NCBI GenBank assembly: GCA_031411495.1
Contig: JANOBD010000180.1
Coordinates: forward strand, 62,001 to 126,000
DNA length: 64,000 nt
Reading direction: 5' to 3'
Source: JANOBD01 sp031411495
GTDB lineage: Bacteria > Planctomycetota > Phycisphaerae > Tepidisphaerales > Tepidisphaeraceae
This document shows, in pieces, positions 7,661-17,762 of the stretch. Under the pieces are notes generated by a model. The model did no database searches, was not told the origin of the DNA, and was given only the letters and a program-made list of their open reading frames with translations. Within the stretch, counting starts at the first letter, position 1. Each line of letters begins with the position of its first letter. The translations under genes and the position numbers were made by a program.

Positions 7661-9358
7661 GTGCCGCCGATGCTCATCAATGTCCGATGCGTTGCTGTCG
7701 CCGTCTGCGCCGGTATCGCCGCGGCGTGTGCGCAAACGACGCCGGCGACAGAACCTGCTCTGCCATGTGGAATGGAGGCATTCGAGATCCCGCCGGGCGT
7801 GTTGAAGCCGTCGACACCTGCGCGGGTCATTGAATTGATCGGCAAGGCACTTGCTGCCAACCCGCCGCCATCGCGCCGCGCTGAACTGGTCAGGAACCTT
7901 GGTGAATGCCGTCTGCCCGCGGGGGTGCCGGCGGTTGTCGGCGCGATGGCAGACCCGGATGCGACAGTACGGGCGGAAGCTGCGCGCGCGTGCGCAATGA
8001 TCGGCGATCCGTCCGGCATCAAGGCACTCGAGGAATTGCTCAAGGACTCCGACCCGGCCGTGCGTGCGGCGGCGATACGTGCCGGCGCGAGCCTGAATCA
8101 GGATTCATTCGTGACGGCCGGACTCGGGGATTCCAATCAAGACTGTTTTATGGCCGCCGCCCCCCATGCTTCCGGGCCCGCGCATTTCGAATTGATCGCA
8201 GCGCGGATGGCCTCATTGTCCGGTTCGGCAAGGTGTGTTGCGGCTCGTGCGCTGTCTCGAAGCGCATCCATGGAGCACGCCGCATTGGTCGCGAGCCAGT
8301 TATCCGGCGATAACGTTCCTTTGATCGTTGTGGCAATCGAGTCGCTGGCAAAATCCAAGGCCGTCCTCCATGCCGATTCTGTCCGGGCGATGCTGTCACA
8401 TCCACATCCCACGGTGCGGCGAGCGGCAGTACGTTCGATGAGGGTATTCGCGGAAGGGGTCGATCAGGCTGCGATAGCCACGAAGGCGCTGGCTGACGAG
8501 GATTTGTCGGTGCGCCAAGCCGCCTGTGAGTTGCTGAATGCGAACCCGACGCAAGAGGCGATTCCAGTCCTGGCGCAACAGCTGTCTGCGGGCTACCGGC
8601 CGCTCCGGCTTGCGGCACGTGAGGCGCTGATCAGTGGCGATGCGGTCGCGCAGGAGCAGGTAAGAAACGTAGCCGCGGCGATGCTGAGCGATGTCGATCA
8701 TGACCGACGTATCGATGGTTCCTACATTCTGGGACATCTCAAGAGTGATGTTGCATTCGAACGCCACCTCCAGCTCCTGGACGATGGGGACTGGGTGATC
8801 GTGCAACAGGTGGTCGAATCGCTTGGCGAGATCGGCCGGACCGAGGCCGCCGAGCGGATCGTGAAGATCGCCAAGCGAGCCCAGCCTGACGAAGCCGCGG
8901 GCGCGAGTGCGCCGAACGAGCCTGAGGCAATTGGCGCCGCGTTTGTCGCCTGTGGCAAACTCCACTACAAGCCGATCTTCCGGTTGGCACGGGAAATCGT
9001 GCCGCAGAAACTCACATCTCCCATCGCAATCCGGTCCAGAGCAATCTGGGCCGCGGGAGTACTCGGAGCTGCGGACGACGGTGACTTGGCGAGTGCACTC
9101 TTATCGGTGGCAAATGACAATTCCCCGTACGAGAACGAACTGGCGCGCTTCGAGGCAATCAAGGCGCTGGGCAATCAGCACCACTTGGCGGCGCTTGAAG
9201 AATTGCAGCGACAAAGTCGCGAGCAATCGATTCCGTCGCTGCGATGGATAGCGTATCTGGTCGCCAGGCGACTCCAGGGCGGGAACGCCTCCGAGCCTTA
9301 TACGCCACCGACCCTCACCCATATTGCGGAGACTTCCATCCAGGACCTGAGTCAGTAG
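7661..9358 (+). CDS. Secreted HEAT-repeat protein
   Basis: 565 aa with an N-terminal hydrophobic signal (NVRCVAVAVCAGIAAAC); the AAAC end could be a degenerate lipobox. The remainder is mainly alpha-helical HEAT/armadillo repeats, seen as recurring modules such as DPDATVRAEAARACAMIG, DSDPAVRAAAIRAGA, HPHPTVRRAAVRSM and DEDLSVRQAACELL. HEAT solenoids serve as protein-binding scaffolds. GTG 7661 has AAGGG about eight bases upstream; ATG 7670 is the alternative. It is the last gene of the ABC operon, two bases after the permease stop, and may be its extracytoplasmic partner. Specific role unknown. Confidence 0.85.
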   Translation: MPPMLINVRCVAVAVCAGIAAACAQTTPATEPALPCGMEAFEIPPGVLKPSTPARVIELIGKALAANPPPSRRAELVRNLGECRLPAGVPAVVGAMADPDATVRAEAARACAMIGDPSGIKALEELLKDSDPAVRAAAIRAGASLNQDSFVTAGLGDSNQDCFMAAAPHASGPAHFELIAARMASLSGSARCVAARALSRSASMEHAALVASQLSGDNVPLIVVAIESLAKSKAVLHADSVRAMLSHPHPTVRRAAVRSMRVFAEGVDQAAIATKALADEDLSVRQAACELLNANPTQEAIPVLAQQLSAGYRPLRLAAREALISGDAVAQEQVRNVAAAMLSDVDHDRRIDGSYILGHLKSDVAFERHLQLLDDGDWVIVQQVVESLGEIGRTEAAERIVKIAKRAQPDEAAGASAPNEPEAIGAAFVACGKLHYKPIFRLAREIVPQKLTSPIAIRSRAIWAAGVLGAADDGDLASALLSVANDNSPYENELARFEAIKALGNQHHLAALEELQRQSREQSIPSLRWIAYLVARRLQGGNASEPYTPPTLTHIAETSIQDLSQ

Positions 9359-9393
9359 GCGTTTGCGACTCGCTGACAACCGCGGGTGTGCAA

Positions 9394-10965
9394 CTAGCGA
9401 TCCTGCTGCGGTCCTGCACTCGCGGCGATCATCTCCAACTGCATTTGAGACAATGCCAGATTCCGCCGGAACACGAAGCTCGCAGCGCAGGCGACGATGA
9501 ATCCGATTGCCATCGAGCTCGGCATGATCCATGTGAAGCCTAGCCCCGGGCGGCCAGTCAGCTCGGACCAGTACGCGATCACAACGGCGGTCGCCGTCGA
9601 AGCAAAGACGCCGATCAGCGTTCCGGTCTGTGATGCGAACGGAACGAACATCGCCATGAGGAAGAGAAGGAACAGCGGCGCCGTCAGCAGGTTGACGACC
9701 TTGTTTGCCACTTCGAGCAGGTTGCCGTGAACTTGTTTTACATAGAGAAAACTGAGCAGAACCGTGATGACGCCAACGACAAACGAGATGTACTTGGCGA
9801 GTCGAAGGTGATCGACCTCGCGAAGCTTTGTCGCGCGGAAGCGGTCGATGAAGTCGACGGTCACGACGGAGGTTATCGAGCTCATCCCCGACGAAAGGCT
9901 GGACATCGCAGCGGCCAGCAGGCCCGCGACGACCAACCCGGTTACACCAACGGGCAGGCCCGACACGATGAACTGCGGGAAGAGCTGATCGGAGTTGTCT
10001 TTGATCGTCTGGCCTGGTTCGAGCAACGAAGGGAACGCCGTGTAGTATCCCAACAGCGCGAAACCCAGCGCGGAACAAAAGAAGAGGACCAGAACGTCGG
10101 TAAGCTGATTGATGATGTACGCGCGTCTCGCGCTGCGGGCGTCCCTGGTCGCGAGGTAACGCTGGATCGCCATCTGGTCTGACCCGGCCGTGCAGACGTA
10201 CCAGATGAACGTCGACATCACCATGTCGAGTAATGACAAGTGGGGTGTTCCGTCGGGTAGAAACTGAAATCGCTCCCAATGGGGCGCCCATGCCGTCGGC
10301 AGCCACGGCGTCACGCCACCCATTTTCACGCTGATGACGATCAACCCCGCGACGGCTGCTGCAAAAAGAATGAACGTCTGAAGCACGTCCGTCCAGACTA
10401 CTGCTTGCAGACCTCCGATTGAGGTGTAGATCAACGTCACGACTCCCATGGTTGCACAAACCCACGGCGTTGCCGATTTGTCGAGTCCCGCGAGCGGCAC
10501 GAGAACCTTATCCGCGGTTGCGTAGATGATGACCGCCATCCAGAGCAGTCTCATTGCTACGAAACAACAGGAGCCGACCATTCGCGCCGTCAGCCCGAGC
10601 CTGTTTTCCAGGATCTCGTAGGCGGTCGTTACGCGGAATTGCATGATGCGCGGAATCAACAGCCAGCCTACGACCGCAATGATGAACGGATAAGAGGCGA
10701 TGCCGAACAGGATCATCGGCCCGCGGTGAATCATCTCGCTTGGCACGGCAAGGTAGGAAATCGTGCTGAGCAGTGTGGCAAAGAGCGAAAGACCGACAGA
10801 CCATGAGCTCATGGTGCGACCGCCGAGCAGGTATTCATCGGTGGTCTTGGATTTGCGCGAGTAGTAGATCCCCACCGCGAGCATCCCCAGCGCGTAGGCG
10901 CCGATCACCGACCAGTCGATCGCCGAGAGATGTCGAGTGTCAGCCGAAGCAAGTGGCACAGTCAT
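9394..10965 (-). CDS. Sodium:solute symporter (SSS family), copy 1
   Basis: 523-aa polytopic transporter with about 13 hydrophobic helices. The N-terminal GIYYSRKSKTTDEYLLGGR followed by a small-residue helix with SYLAVPSE is characteristic of the SSS family (PutP/SglT/NanT-like). It should import a sugar or organic acid with Na+ across the inner membrane. It is the last gene of a tight seven-gene operon (19019 to 9394), 11 bases after the cupin gene. A second, divergent SSS gene lies in the same operon. Confidence 0.92.
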   Translation of the reverse strand: MTVPLASADTRHLSAIDWSVIGAYALGMLAVGIYYSRKSKTTDEYLLGGRTMSSWSVGLSLFATLLSTISYLAVPSEMIHRGPMILFGIASYPFIIAVVGWLLIPRIMQFRVTTAYEILENRLGLTARMVGSCCFVAMRLLWMAVIIYATADKVLVPLAGLDKSATPWVCATMGVVTLIYTSIGGLQAVVWTDVLQTFILFAAAVAGLIVISVKMGGVTPWLPTAWAPHWERFQFLPDGTPHLSLLDMVMSTFIWYVCTAGSDQMAIQRYLATRDARSARRAYIINQLTDVLVLFFCSALGFALLGYYTAFPSLLEPGQTIKDNSDQLFPQFIVSGLPVGVTGLVVAGLLAAAMSSLSSGMSSITSVVTVDFIDRFRATKLREVDHLRLAKYISFVVGVITVLLSFLYVKQVHGNLLEVANKVVNLLTAPLFLLFLMAMFVPFASQTGTLIGVFASTATAVVIAYWSELTGRPGLGFTWIMPSSMAIGFIVACAASFVFRRNLALSQMQLEMIAASAGPQQDR

Positions 10966-10976
10966 TGTCGATCGCC

Positions 10977-12197
10977 TTAGAAGACCAGGTCCGGATTCTC
11001 CGGTCCGAAATGCTTGAGCATGACGATCGGATCGGTTGATGAGGGATTCGAGATGACAACGCCGCGGCTGGCGGCATCCTCACTGACAAAATACTCGTCG
11101 TGGGTGAGCTGGTCGAACCGAATCAGGCGCGGCGTCTCGAGCGGCCATCCGCCGAAGGTACCGTGGCCTTGAACGTTGATGACTCCGTACGCCGCCGAGT
11201 CTCGAATCGTCACGGTGCGCCCGGGAAAAACGGTAAGCTCTTTGGCGCTGTAGGAACTCGATTTGTAGCAGATCCAGTTCTCATGATAACCGGCAGCCTG
11301 CATCGTCGCGATGTCGGTGACGGGACGGGGCCGCATGAAATGGTTGGCGGCGAAGTTCGGGTCGACGTTGGCGTCCCAGTCGAGCAATTCGATGAGGAAA
11401 TCGCAGTTGCCATGCTTGTCTGCCGGGACATCCTTCCAAAGAAGCTCCGGCGGAACGATCGCGTCGTTCACCAGCGACTGATACATCGCGAATACGTCCG
11501 AAGCGAACTGTGGCTCGTACGTGCAAAGACTGCCGGGCGCATGAAGAATGCCCGGCGGAACATCCCATCCGGTTCCCGGTTCAAGTCGATACGCTGCGGA
11601 GAGATTGGTGATCTTGTTGTCGCCTTTCTCGAAATTGCGCATGCACTCGAGCACCTGTGCCTTGGTCGTACCTGGATGCAGCCCGAAAAAAGTGTATGGA
11701 AAGTCACTGCCGTGATTGTTTACCTGCGGCGGGAAGTAATACGCCTCGGGTTTGCCAGCCTGCCCGACGAGTTTCGCGTGCTCGTGCCGATGATGCAGGT
11801 GGTGGGGCAGCGGCCCCTTGTTGTCGAAGTACTTCGAATAGACTGGCCACCGCCGGTAACTCTCCCATAAGCGAGGCCCGATGAGTTGATCTTTCAATTC
11901 GGCGACTGCGTCTCGAAGCAGAACTCGTTCCGTGCGTCCGGCGTCCTCAACGACGATGAAGCTCAGCCCTTCGTTGGGCGAGGTGAGCGGGCCGTTCGCT
12001 GCAGGCGTCGTGGAACTGAACCACCGCTCATCGATTCCGCCGCGATTTCCGCCCAGAGCGTAGTAATCATCCGGATGCAGGCTGATTCGACGCCCCGGGA
12101 TGCAGAAACTTCGCGGGACCCAGGTTGGCGCGAGTCGGAGAATTCCCTTGCCCGCATTCAACGCACGATCGGCGATTGCCCTTGCGCTGCTGCTCAT
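10977..12197 (-). CDS. Cupin-fold protein, phosphomannose-isomerase-like
   Basis: 406 aa. Cupin features include a metal-site-like HHRHEHAK followed by AYYFPP, and a second half GWDVPPGILHAPGS. The order resembles type I mannose-6-phosphate isomerase or related cupin sugar isomerases, so a sugar isomerase role is inferred; a dioxygenase-type cupin is possible. The start at 12197 forms an ATGA overlap with the stop of the glycosidase-like gene and has a GGGGG tract seven bases upstream; the longer frame to 12320 adds low-complexity Arg-rich residues. Its position between a glycosidase-like gene and a symporter fits processing of a released sugar. Confidence 0.65.
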   Translation of the reverse strand: MSSSARAIADRALNAGKGILRLAPTWVPRSFCIPGRRISLHPDDYYALGGNRGGIDERWFSSTTPAANGPLTSPNEGLSFIVVEDAGRTERVLLRDAVAELKDQLIGPRLWESYRRWPVYSKYFDNKGPLPHHLHHRHEHAKLVGQAGKPEAYYFPPQVNNHGSDFPYTFFGLHPGTTKAQVLECMRNFEKGDNKITNLSAAYRLEPGTGWDVPPGILHAPGSLCTYEPQFASDVFAMYQSLVNDAIVPPELLWKDVPADKHGNCDFLIELLDWDANVDPNFAANHFMRPRPVTDIATMQAAGYHENWICYKSSSYSAKELTVFPGRTVTIRDSAAYGVINVQGHGTFGGWPLETPRLIRFDQLTHDEYFVSEDAASRGVVISNPSSTDPIVMLKHFGPENPDLVF

Positions 12198-14257
12198 GCC
12201 GGAACCCCCTTCACCTGAATCTCGATCATCTCGAGCATGTCGAGACGGGCGAGTGAAAACGACAGTCGATCTCCCTCGCGGTGCGGCTCGATCTCGCATC
12301 CGTCTGACACGCGTGAACATTTGCCAGCCTGAACTTCGGGGAATCGGATCTTGACCTGCACGTTGTGAACCGGGATGTTCGGCAATTCATCCTGAAAGTT
12401 GACCAGCGACAGCAGATAGGTCGGCCGAGTCGTGCTCTTAAGCAGCGTGACCTCAACCGCACTCGGCGCGTTGCATTCAATGACATGCCGGGATGATGCA
12501 AAGTCCCGGAAGAGCGATTGTCCGAATGCCTGCTGCGCCGCGTGCTGTCGAGCGAATAGTGATGAATAAAGATATACGGCACGGCCGTCACCAAACTTGT
12601 TGACAGTTAGGCCGGCATACGGTCCCACAGGGCCGGGCGGATTGCTGTGATAGGCGGCAAAGTGCTCGAAGTCGTCCTTATCCCACAATGGCTCAGAAAC
12701 GCGCGCCAAAACCGTTGCCGTCGTCGCGGTCACGAGTGGTGCGGGGACGTCGTTAGAGACCATCGGGCCACTGTGAGGCACCAGATAGCTCCAGTGCCGC
12801 GAGAACTGGCCGCTGAACTTTATGCCGAGGACATCTGCCAGAGCGAAGTCGCCAGTCGTGCTGCCGTCAAGTTCGGAGTACCCCACCATCCCCGTTGCGA
12901 TGAGTGTTCCGCCGCTGCGCACGAACTCGCGTAATCGACTGACTTCCGCTGCGCTGAGAAACGATGCGTCATTGAGGATGATCGTGTCGAGCCCGGCAAA
13001 GTCGACGGTAGCGTCGTTGATGACCCGGTATGGGATCTTGGCCTGATTGAGGACGATCGATGTCCCAAGCGCCTCCTGGAGCGGCTTGAGATCGGTGGAG
13101 GCGAGCATGTTGTTGGCCGGGTCCATCACGTTTCGCAGGCTCACGCCGTTGTGATCGCGCCGGATGTAGCTCGCCATCGAAAAATAGATCGCGGTATCGG
13201 CTACGAGCTTCGGGCGATGCTTGCCAAGTTTGCTCGCGAACGGTGCAAGGATTGTGCCGATCTTCTCCATGCGGTCGTAGAAGGCCTCTTCCAGCGTCCC
13301 GTCCGGGTTGATCGCGTCGATCAATAGATACGTTCCGCCGTTGGCGAGCGTGGTCGCACACGAGCAGATCATCTCATCGTCGGATTTTGTCGAGGTGTGA
13401 TCGTACAGCGTGACGCAGCGCGACGTCATGAACTCGAATGGCAACTGGCGCTCGAAAGAAGCGAGCACCTTGCATCCAAGGCGTTGCTGGTGCTTTCCGC
13501 CGTAGAAGTCGCCGCTGGGGAGATCGCTTGCGAGCGAATGGGCGTGCGTCTGCGCGTACATCCAGCCAAGCAACACCGGCGAGAACTGATGCGCGACGGC
13601 GATCTTCGAGTTCGTCGATTTCACAGCGGTCGTCAACTCGTGCGCGAACTCGGCCAGCCAGCGCTCGCGGCTTCGCTGGAAGCCGACCCAGTGCCGGTCG
13701 TTCCAATCGATCGTCGTCGGGATCTCATCTCCAGTTTCGCGGCGATAGCGGTCGCGACAGTTGTGACAGAAACAGACGCCGGGCCAGAACGTCATGTCGA
13801 TGAAAATCGAATCGATGTCGTATCGGCAGATCTCGCGAATCTGTGCGCACGCGAAACTCCGGTAGTCGAGGCTGTTGGGGCAAAGGTGCCACGAGCGGCG
13901 GTAGTTCTGTTTTCCGTCGATCTGCGTAACGCGCCACGCCGGATGCTCTCTTGCGACGCGCCTCATGTAGACGACGGTGTAGTACGCGCGCGGTACGATG
14001 TCATTCTTCCGAAGCAGCGCGACCGTTTCGCCAAACACATCACGACCCTTGAGGCCCGGGTGCATGTGACCGAGCTTTGTCGGGTAATAGCTGTTGCCGT
14101 TGTGACACGTCGCATAGGTCATGAAGGAGTCGCAGCCACTGCGCTTGACCGTATCCACGAACGTTTGCGGACCTAGCCTGCTGAGAAAGAGCGGATCGTG
14201 GTCGGTGATGTGGCTGTCGACCAGGAAGCTCGCGTAGTTGCTTTGAAGATCTTTCAT
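12194..14257 (-). CDS. Glycosidase-like protein with beta-galactosidase trimerisation-like domain
   Basis: 687 aa without a signal peptide, so presumably cytoplasmic. The N-terminal ~300 residues resemble the hypothetical glycosyl hydrolase 6 group, with IFIDMTFWPGVCFCHNC and RDRYRRETG. The middle (about 380-560) has the flavodoxin/glutaminase-like pattern of the beta-galactosidase trimerisation domain (TIILNDASFLSAAEVSRLREF, then GGTLIATGMVG). A beta-sandwich-like tail follows. Hydrolysis of an imported oligosaccharide is the likely job; substrate and catalytic acids are not assigned. It is translationally coupled to the cupin gene by ATGA. Confidence 0.7.
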   Translation of the reverse strand: MKDLQSNYASFLVDSHITDHDPLFLSRLGPQTFVDTVKRSGCDSFMTYATCHNGNSYYPTKLGHMHPGLKGRDVFGETVALLRKNDIVPRAYYTVVYMRRVAREHPAWRVTQIDGKQNYRRSWHLCPNSLDYRSFACAQIREICRYDIDSIFIDMTFWPGVCFCHNCRDRYRRETGDEIPTTIDWNDRHWVGFQRSRERWLAEFAHELTTAVKSTNSKIAVAHQFSPVLLGWMYAQTHAHSLASDLPSGDFYGGKHQQRLGCKVLASFERQLPFEFMTSRCVTLYDHTSTKSDDEMICSCATTLANGGTYLLIDAINPDGTLEEAFYDRMEKIGTILAPFASKLGKHRPKLVADTAIYFSMASYIRRDHNGVSLRNVMDPANNMLASTDLKPLQEALGTSIVLNQAKIPYRVINDATVDFAGLDTIILNDASFLSAAEVSRLREFVRSGGTLIATGMVGYSELDGSTTGDFALADVLGIKFSGQFSRHWSYLVPHSGPMVSNDVPAPLVTATTATVLARVSEPLWDKDDFEHFAAYHSNPPGPVGPYAGLTVNKFGDGRAVYLYSSLFARQHAAQQAFGQSLFRDFASSRHVIECNAPSAVEVTLLKSTTRPTYLLSLVNFQDELPNIPVHNVQVKIRFPEVQAGKCSRVSDGCEIEPHREGDRLSFSLARLDMLEMIEIQVKGVPA

Positions 14258-14293
14258 CCGATTCCCTGTCGAGCGAACTCGCTGGACTTGTGT

Positions 14294-15286
14294 TTATTGT
14301 CGTATGGCCACGATGGACGTCCGATCCGTTCGACTGCGATCGGTCGAGGGTTCACCGCCTGGGAACCACCAGGTCATCGGTTTGACTTGAATCCCGGGCA
14401 CGCAGGTCGTGGGAGTAACTGTGTTGCCGCGTGTTCGGGTTCGGAAGGTGCGCAGATCCAGTTCGAAGAGTTCGCTGGTCACTTCTCCGACTTTTGCGAC
14501 GCGCCCGGCAAATAGCAGTGTGTGGTCGTCTATCGCGACGGCCGTCCACGCGTATCCGGGCATTCTCACATCGGCAAGCTGCTCCCATCGGTCATTTGCC
14601 GGATCGTAACGATAGGCATCGTCGAATACCTTGAACTCTTTCACGTGGGGCGGAGCGGCATATCCGCCGAACACATAGAGCGACGAACCGGCGGCGACGA
14701 TCGCCATGTAGCCTCGGCCCGGTGCGGGGAGAGGCGCGAGCGTTCTCCATCGGGACTCTTTGGCGGTGGTATCCAACGCGAACAACTCGTTGCTCAATGC
14801 GGCTTTCGTGAAGCCGCCAACGACATAAAAAGTGCCATCGAGAAACGCGCCGCCTGCCGATTCGAGTTCAATCGGCAACGGAGGCAGCTCCTGCCATTCA
14901 AGCTTTCCGCCGCTTGCGGCGAGTTTCGCAGCTGCGTTGCTCGCGGCGTTGCCATCGGTGCCTCCCGCGACGAACAGAGCGCGACCGTCCGTGGCGAAGG
15001 CGGCATCACTCGTCGGGCGACGAAAATCGGGACCTGCCTCCCAATGACCCCGCCGGTAAATAAAGCACTCGTGAAGCCAGCGTTTGGTTGTCTTGTCCGG
15101 GCTCCAGTGCGATCCGCCGACGACGACGGGCATCCCCGCGACCAACCCTCCGGCGTGGCCGGCGGTTGATATCGGCAGCGGCGAGCCTTCGGTAACGCTG
15201 ATGGACCGATCACCCGCACAGCCCGAGCCGATCATGCACAGAAGCAGGCAGGCAAGAATATCGATTGCGGCCGTGCTGCTTTTCAT
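14294..15286 (-). CDS. Kelch-repeat lipoprotein
   Basis: 330 aa with a lipoprotein signal peptide ending in the lipobox IGSGC (lipid-modified Cys about residue 23). The rest reads as a Kelch beta-propeller: repeated modules with GG doublets and a spaced Trp (AGGTDGNA..., VVGGFTKA..., VFGGYAAP..., followed by W.. or R-W-E-Q). GAGGA lies seven bases before the ATG. Kelch proteins next to SSS transporters include sialic-acid mutarotase NanM, so a sugar mutarotase or glycan-binding role is possible, but no sialic acid genes are nearby. Third from the end of the operon. Confidence 0.8.
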   Translation of the reverse strand: MKSSTAAIDILACLLLCMIGSGCAGDRSISVTEGSPLPISTAGHAGGLVAGMPVVVGGSHWSPDKTTKRWLHECFIYRRGHWEAGPDFRRPTSDAAFATDGRALFVAGGTDGNAASNAAAKLAASGGKLEWQELPPLPIELESAGGAFLDGTFYVVGGFTKAALSNELFALDTTAKESRWRTLAPLPAPGRGYMAIVAAGSSLYVFGGYAAPPHVKEFKVFDDAYRYDPANDRWEQLADVRMPGYAWTAVAIDDHTLLFAGRVAKVGEVTSELFELDLRTFRTRTRGNTVTPTTCVPGIQVKPMTWWFPGGEPSTDRSRTDRTSIVAIRQ

Positions 15287-15301
15287 CCAGTTCCTCAGAT
15301 C

Positions 15302-16144
15302 TCATTTGGATGGCTGATCAATGCACTGTGCCGGGGCGGACCGTGCTCCTTCGCGGGCGTAGGTATCGCCGTATTGCTCTCGCAGCGCGGCGAACTCCTT
15401 GTTCATGCTCTCGCGCATTTTCACCACGTCGGCGTAGTGGAACATGAGGTTCATTCCCGCGTCGAGAAACGCCTTGTTCTGCGGCTTGGCCAAATCGACC
15501 TGGATTCCGACGCCCACGCCGGCCTTGCGGCAACGGCGGATGACGTCGCACACCGTCGCGATGAACTTGGGGTTGTCATACTCCTCTGGGATGCCCATGG
15601 AACAGGTGATGTCATGGGGGCCAAGGAAGACGCCGTCCACGCCTTCAATGCCGACCAGTTCCTCAAGACGATTGATCGCGGGGACGCTTTCGATACCGAT
15701 GATCAGGTAGTGATGTTTGTTGAAGCGGTCAAAAAACGCCCGCATCTTGTCGCTAGGTGGAGCCGTTCCATCGAGGTAACCCTGGAGGATTTCGCCCTTG
15801 ATCGGCCGGTACTTCACCGCGCCGACGACCGATTTCACCTCCTCCACGGTTTCGACGTAGGGGACGACGATTCCCTGAGCGCCACCGTCCAGTGCCTGGG
15901 CTGCAAGACGCGGACACGGATGCGGAATGCGGACCATCGGTGTGACGCCGTTGAGCGTGTAGACCTGGCACATCGCGCTGACTTCGCCGCGGTCCAGCGG
16001 CATGTGTTCCTGGCAGATAAAGACGCCATCGACAGCCAGCGCCATCTTCAAGGCCAGGTCGATCGGATTTCCCGGGCTGACGATATGCGTGATGTACACG
16101 CGTTCACCAGCTTTGAGTTTCTGTCGAAAGAGATCGCCTTGCAT
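15302..16144 (-). CDS. HpcH/HpaI aldolase/citrate lyase family protein
   Basis: 280 aa, TIM-barrel class II pyruvate aldolase of the HpcH/HpaI/GarL/RhmA type, cleaving or forming 2-keto-3-deoxy or 4-hydroxy-2-oxo acids. Diagnostic stretches are VPYVETVEEVKSVVGAVKY (metal-site Glu), IGIESVPAINRLEEL and VDGVFLGPHDITCSMG. ATG 16144 is preferred because AGGA lies eight bases upstream; ATG 16165 would overlap the upstream stop as ATGA. It sits between a symporter and the Kelch lipoprotein and points to catabolism of a sugar acid through a 2-keto-3-deoxy intermediate. Confidence 0.85.
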   Translation of the reverse strand: MQGDLFRQKLKAGERVYITHIVSPGNPIDLALKMALAVDGVFICQEHMPLDRGEVSAMCQVYTLNGVTPMVRIPHPCPRLAAQALDGGAQGIVVPYVETVEEVKSVVGAVKYRPIKGEILQGYLDGTAPPSDKMRAFFDRFNKHHYLIIGIESVPAINRLEELVGIEGVDGVFLGPHDITCSMGIPEEYDNPKFIATVCDVIRRCRKAGVGVGIQVDLAKPQNKAFLDAGMNLMFHYADVVKMRESMNKEFAALREQYGDTYAREGARSAPAQCIDQPSK

Positions 16145-16161
16145 GTTCCGGGTCCTTTCAG

Positions 16162-17757
16162 TCATCCTCTTGCAGTCACCGCGGTGCTGAGCTCGCGTCC
16201 CTCGGTGTCTGTCTTACTGAGCGTAAACAGCGTGAGATTTGTGAGTTGTTCTCGCCTGGGCCGCTTCCCGCCGAAATAAGGAACGATCATGCCGGTCAGA
16301 ATCGTTCCTACGAACGCGGGCAAAGACACCAGCATGAAGCTGATGGGCGCGCCCGCCCAGCGGCTGCGAAGGTACCAAACGACCATGGCGATGGTGAGGG
16401 CGATCCCAACGCCAACCGCGGTCAGCACGTGATTCGCATTCGCGCGGGTGCTGATAACACCAATGAGAAAGATTGGCGGCACGATCGTGATGATGGAGCC
16501 CCAGATCGTGTTGGACTCCAGCAGTGTTTCCCGCAGGGTGGATGAAGCCGTGTGGATGAAGATTCCCATCGCGGTCCCCAATACGCCTAGCCCAACCGTC
16601 ATCCATCGAGCGAAGGCAACCTGCTGCGGATCGGTCGCTTCTGGCTTGAAGAAGCGGACGTAAAAGTCCTTGGTTGCGACCGTCGAGAGCGACATGATCA
16701 TCGCACCGACGGTAGAGATTGCGGCGGACAGAGCGGCCGCCGCCATGAGACCCGGAACGGGAGCAGGTGTCTTCTTCACAATGAACGTGAAGAGTGCCAG
16801 GTCTCCCTTCGCCGGGTTCCCTTCAGGCAGTGGATGTTGACCGAAATAGGCAAAGACAGCGATGCCGAGGAACCACAGGATCGCCCCCAGAGGAACGAAG
16901 ATAATCACGGAGGTAAGGAAGGATTTGTACGCGCCGCGATACGAACTGGTACTCAGCAGCTGCTGGATCGCGATCTGGTCTGAACTTGCGTAGAACATGT
17001 ACGCAAAGATGGAGGACATCATCAGCAGCCAGAATGTGACGCGTACGTGCGGATCGAACGAGAAGAAGTCGTCATCGAAGCCGAACCAACGATTATGCGC
17101 CCGTGCGTACTCGAACACGCCCATCGTGCCGCCTTTGACTTCGGTGGTGCAGAGATACACAACCAGGCCGATACCCACGCACATGACGACGAACTGCAGG
17201 ACGTTGGTCCACACGACCGCTTTTAAACCGCCAAGCGCGCTGTAGAGAACACTCACCGTGCCGAGCACGATGATGGTGATCCAGACGCTCCAGCCGGCCA
17301 TGCCTTCAAAGACTTTGGCACACGAGAGCAGGACCATCGCCAGGATGGTGATCCGCGTCAGTAAATAGATGCCGCTGACCAGCGCGCGGACGCGTGCGTC
17401 AAAGCGTCGTTCGAGGTAGGCAAAGGGAGTGAACGTGCGGACGGTGAAATAGAACCGCACGAACACGAAAAAGAACAGCATCCCCGTGATGGGGGCGAAC
17501 CACTCCAGCACGTACATCTTCAGACCGTTCGTGTATGCCTCGCCGGGTGTAGCGACGAGTGAAACAGTGCTGAAGAGCGCCATGACGTAGGAAATCGCGG
17601 CTGCCCACCAGGGTATTTTCCCTCCGGCCAGGAGGTGTTCTGCGGCCTCTCCCGACGTTCCTTCGGGAAAGTCCTTCTTGCGCGTCGTAAAGAGGCCGCC
17701 CATGACACAGATCGCGACTACGAATGCGGCGATGATTACGTAGTCGAGCCAGCTCAT
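16162..17757 (-). CDS. Sodium:solute symporter (SSS family), copy 2
   Basis: 531 aa, about 13 membrane helices. SSS hallmarks are GGLFTTRKKDF...EHLLAGGKIPWW, then AISYVMALFSTVSLVATPGEAY, and later ASSDQIAIQQLLSTSS. It has little resemblance to copy 1 (9394-10965) outside family motifs and probably carries a different substrate or anomer. It begins five bases after the Gfo/Idh/MocA gene and overlaps or abuts the aldolase gene. Confidence 0.92.
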   Translation of the reverse strand: MSWLDYVIIAAFVVAICVMGGLFTTRKKDFPEGTSGEAAEHLLAGGKIPWWAAAISYVMALFSTVSLVATPGEAYTNGLKMYVLEWFAPITGMLFFFVFVRFYFTVRTFTPFAYLERRFDARVRALVSGIYLLTRITILAMVLLSCAKVFEGMAGWSVWITIIVLGTVSVLYSALGGLKAVVWTNVLQFVVMCVGIGLVVYLCTTEVKGGTMGVFEYARAHNRWFGFDDDFFSFDPHVRVTFWLLMMSSIFAYMFYASSDQIAIQQLLSTSSYRGAYKSFLTSVIIFVPLGAILWFLGIAVFAYFGQHPLPEGNPAKGDLALFTFIVKKTPAPVPGLMAAAALSAAISTVGAMIMSLSTVATKDFYVRFFKPEATDPQQVAFARWMTVGLGVLGTAMGIFIHTASSTLRETLLESNTIWGSIITIVPPIFLIGVISTRANANHVLTAVGVGIALTIAMVVWYLRSRWAGAPISFMLVSLPAFVGTILTGMIVPYFGGKRPRREQLTNLTLFTLSKTDTEGRELSTAVTARG

Positions 17758-17762
17758 AGTGC

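Noticed and set aside
14294..15286. Assignment of the Kelch lipoprotein as NanM sialate mutarotase
   Set aside because: Only the fold and proximity to SSS transporters match; nanA, nanE or nanK-like genes are not present, so the specific name was not used.
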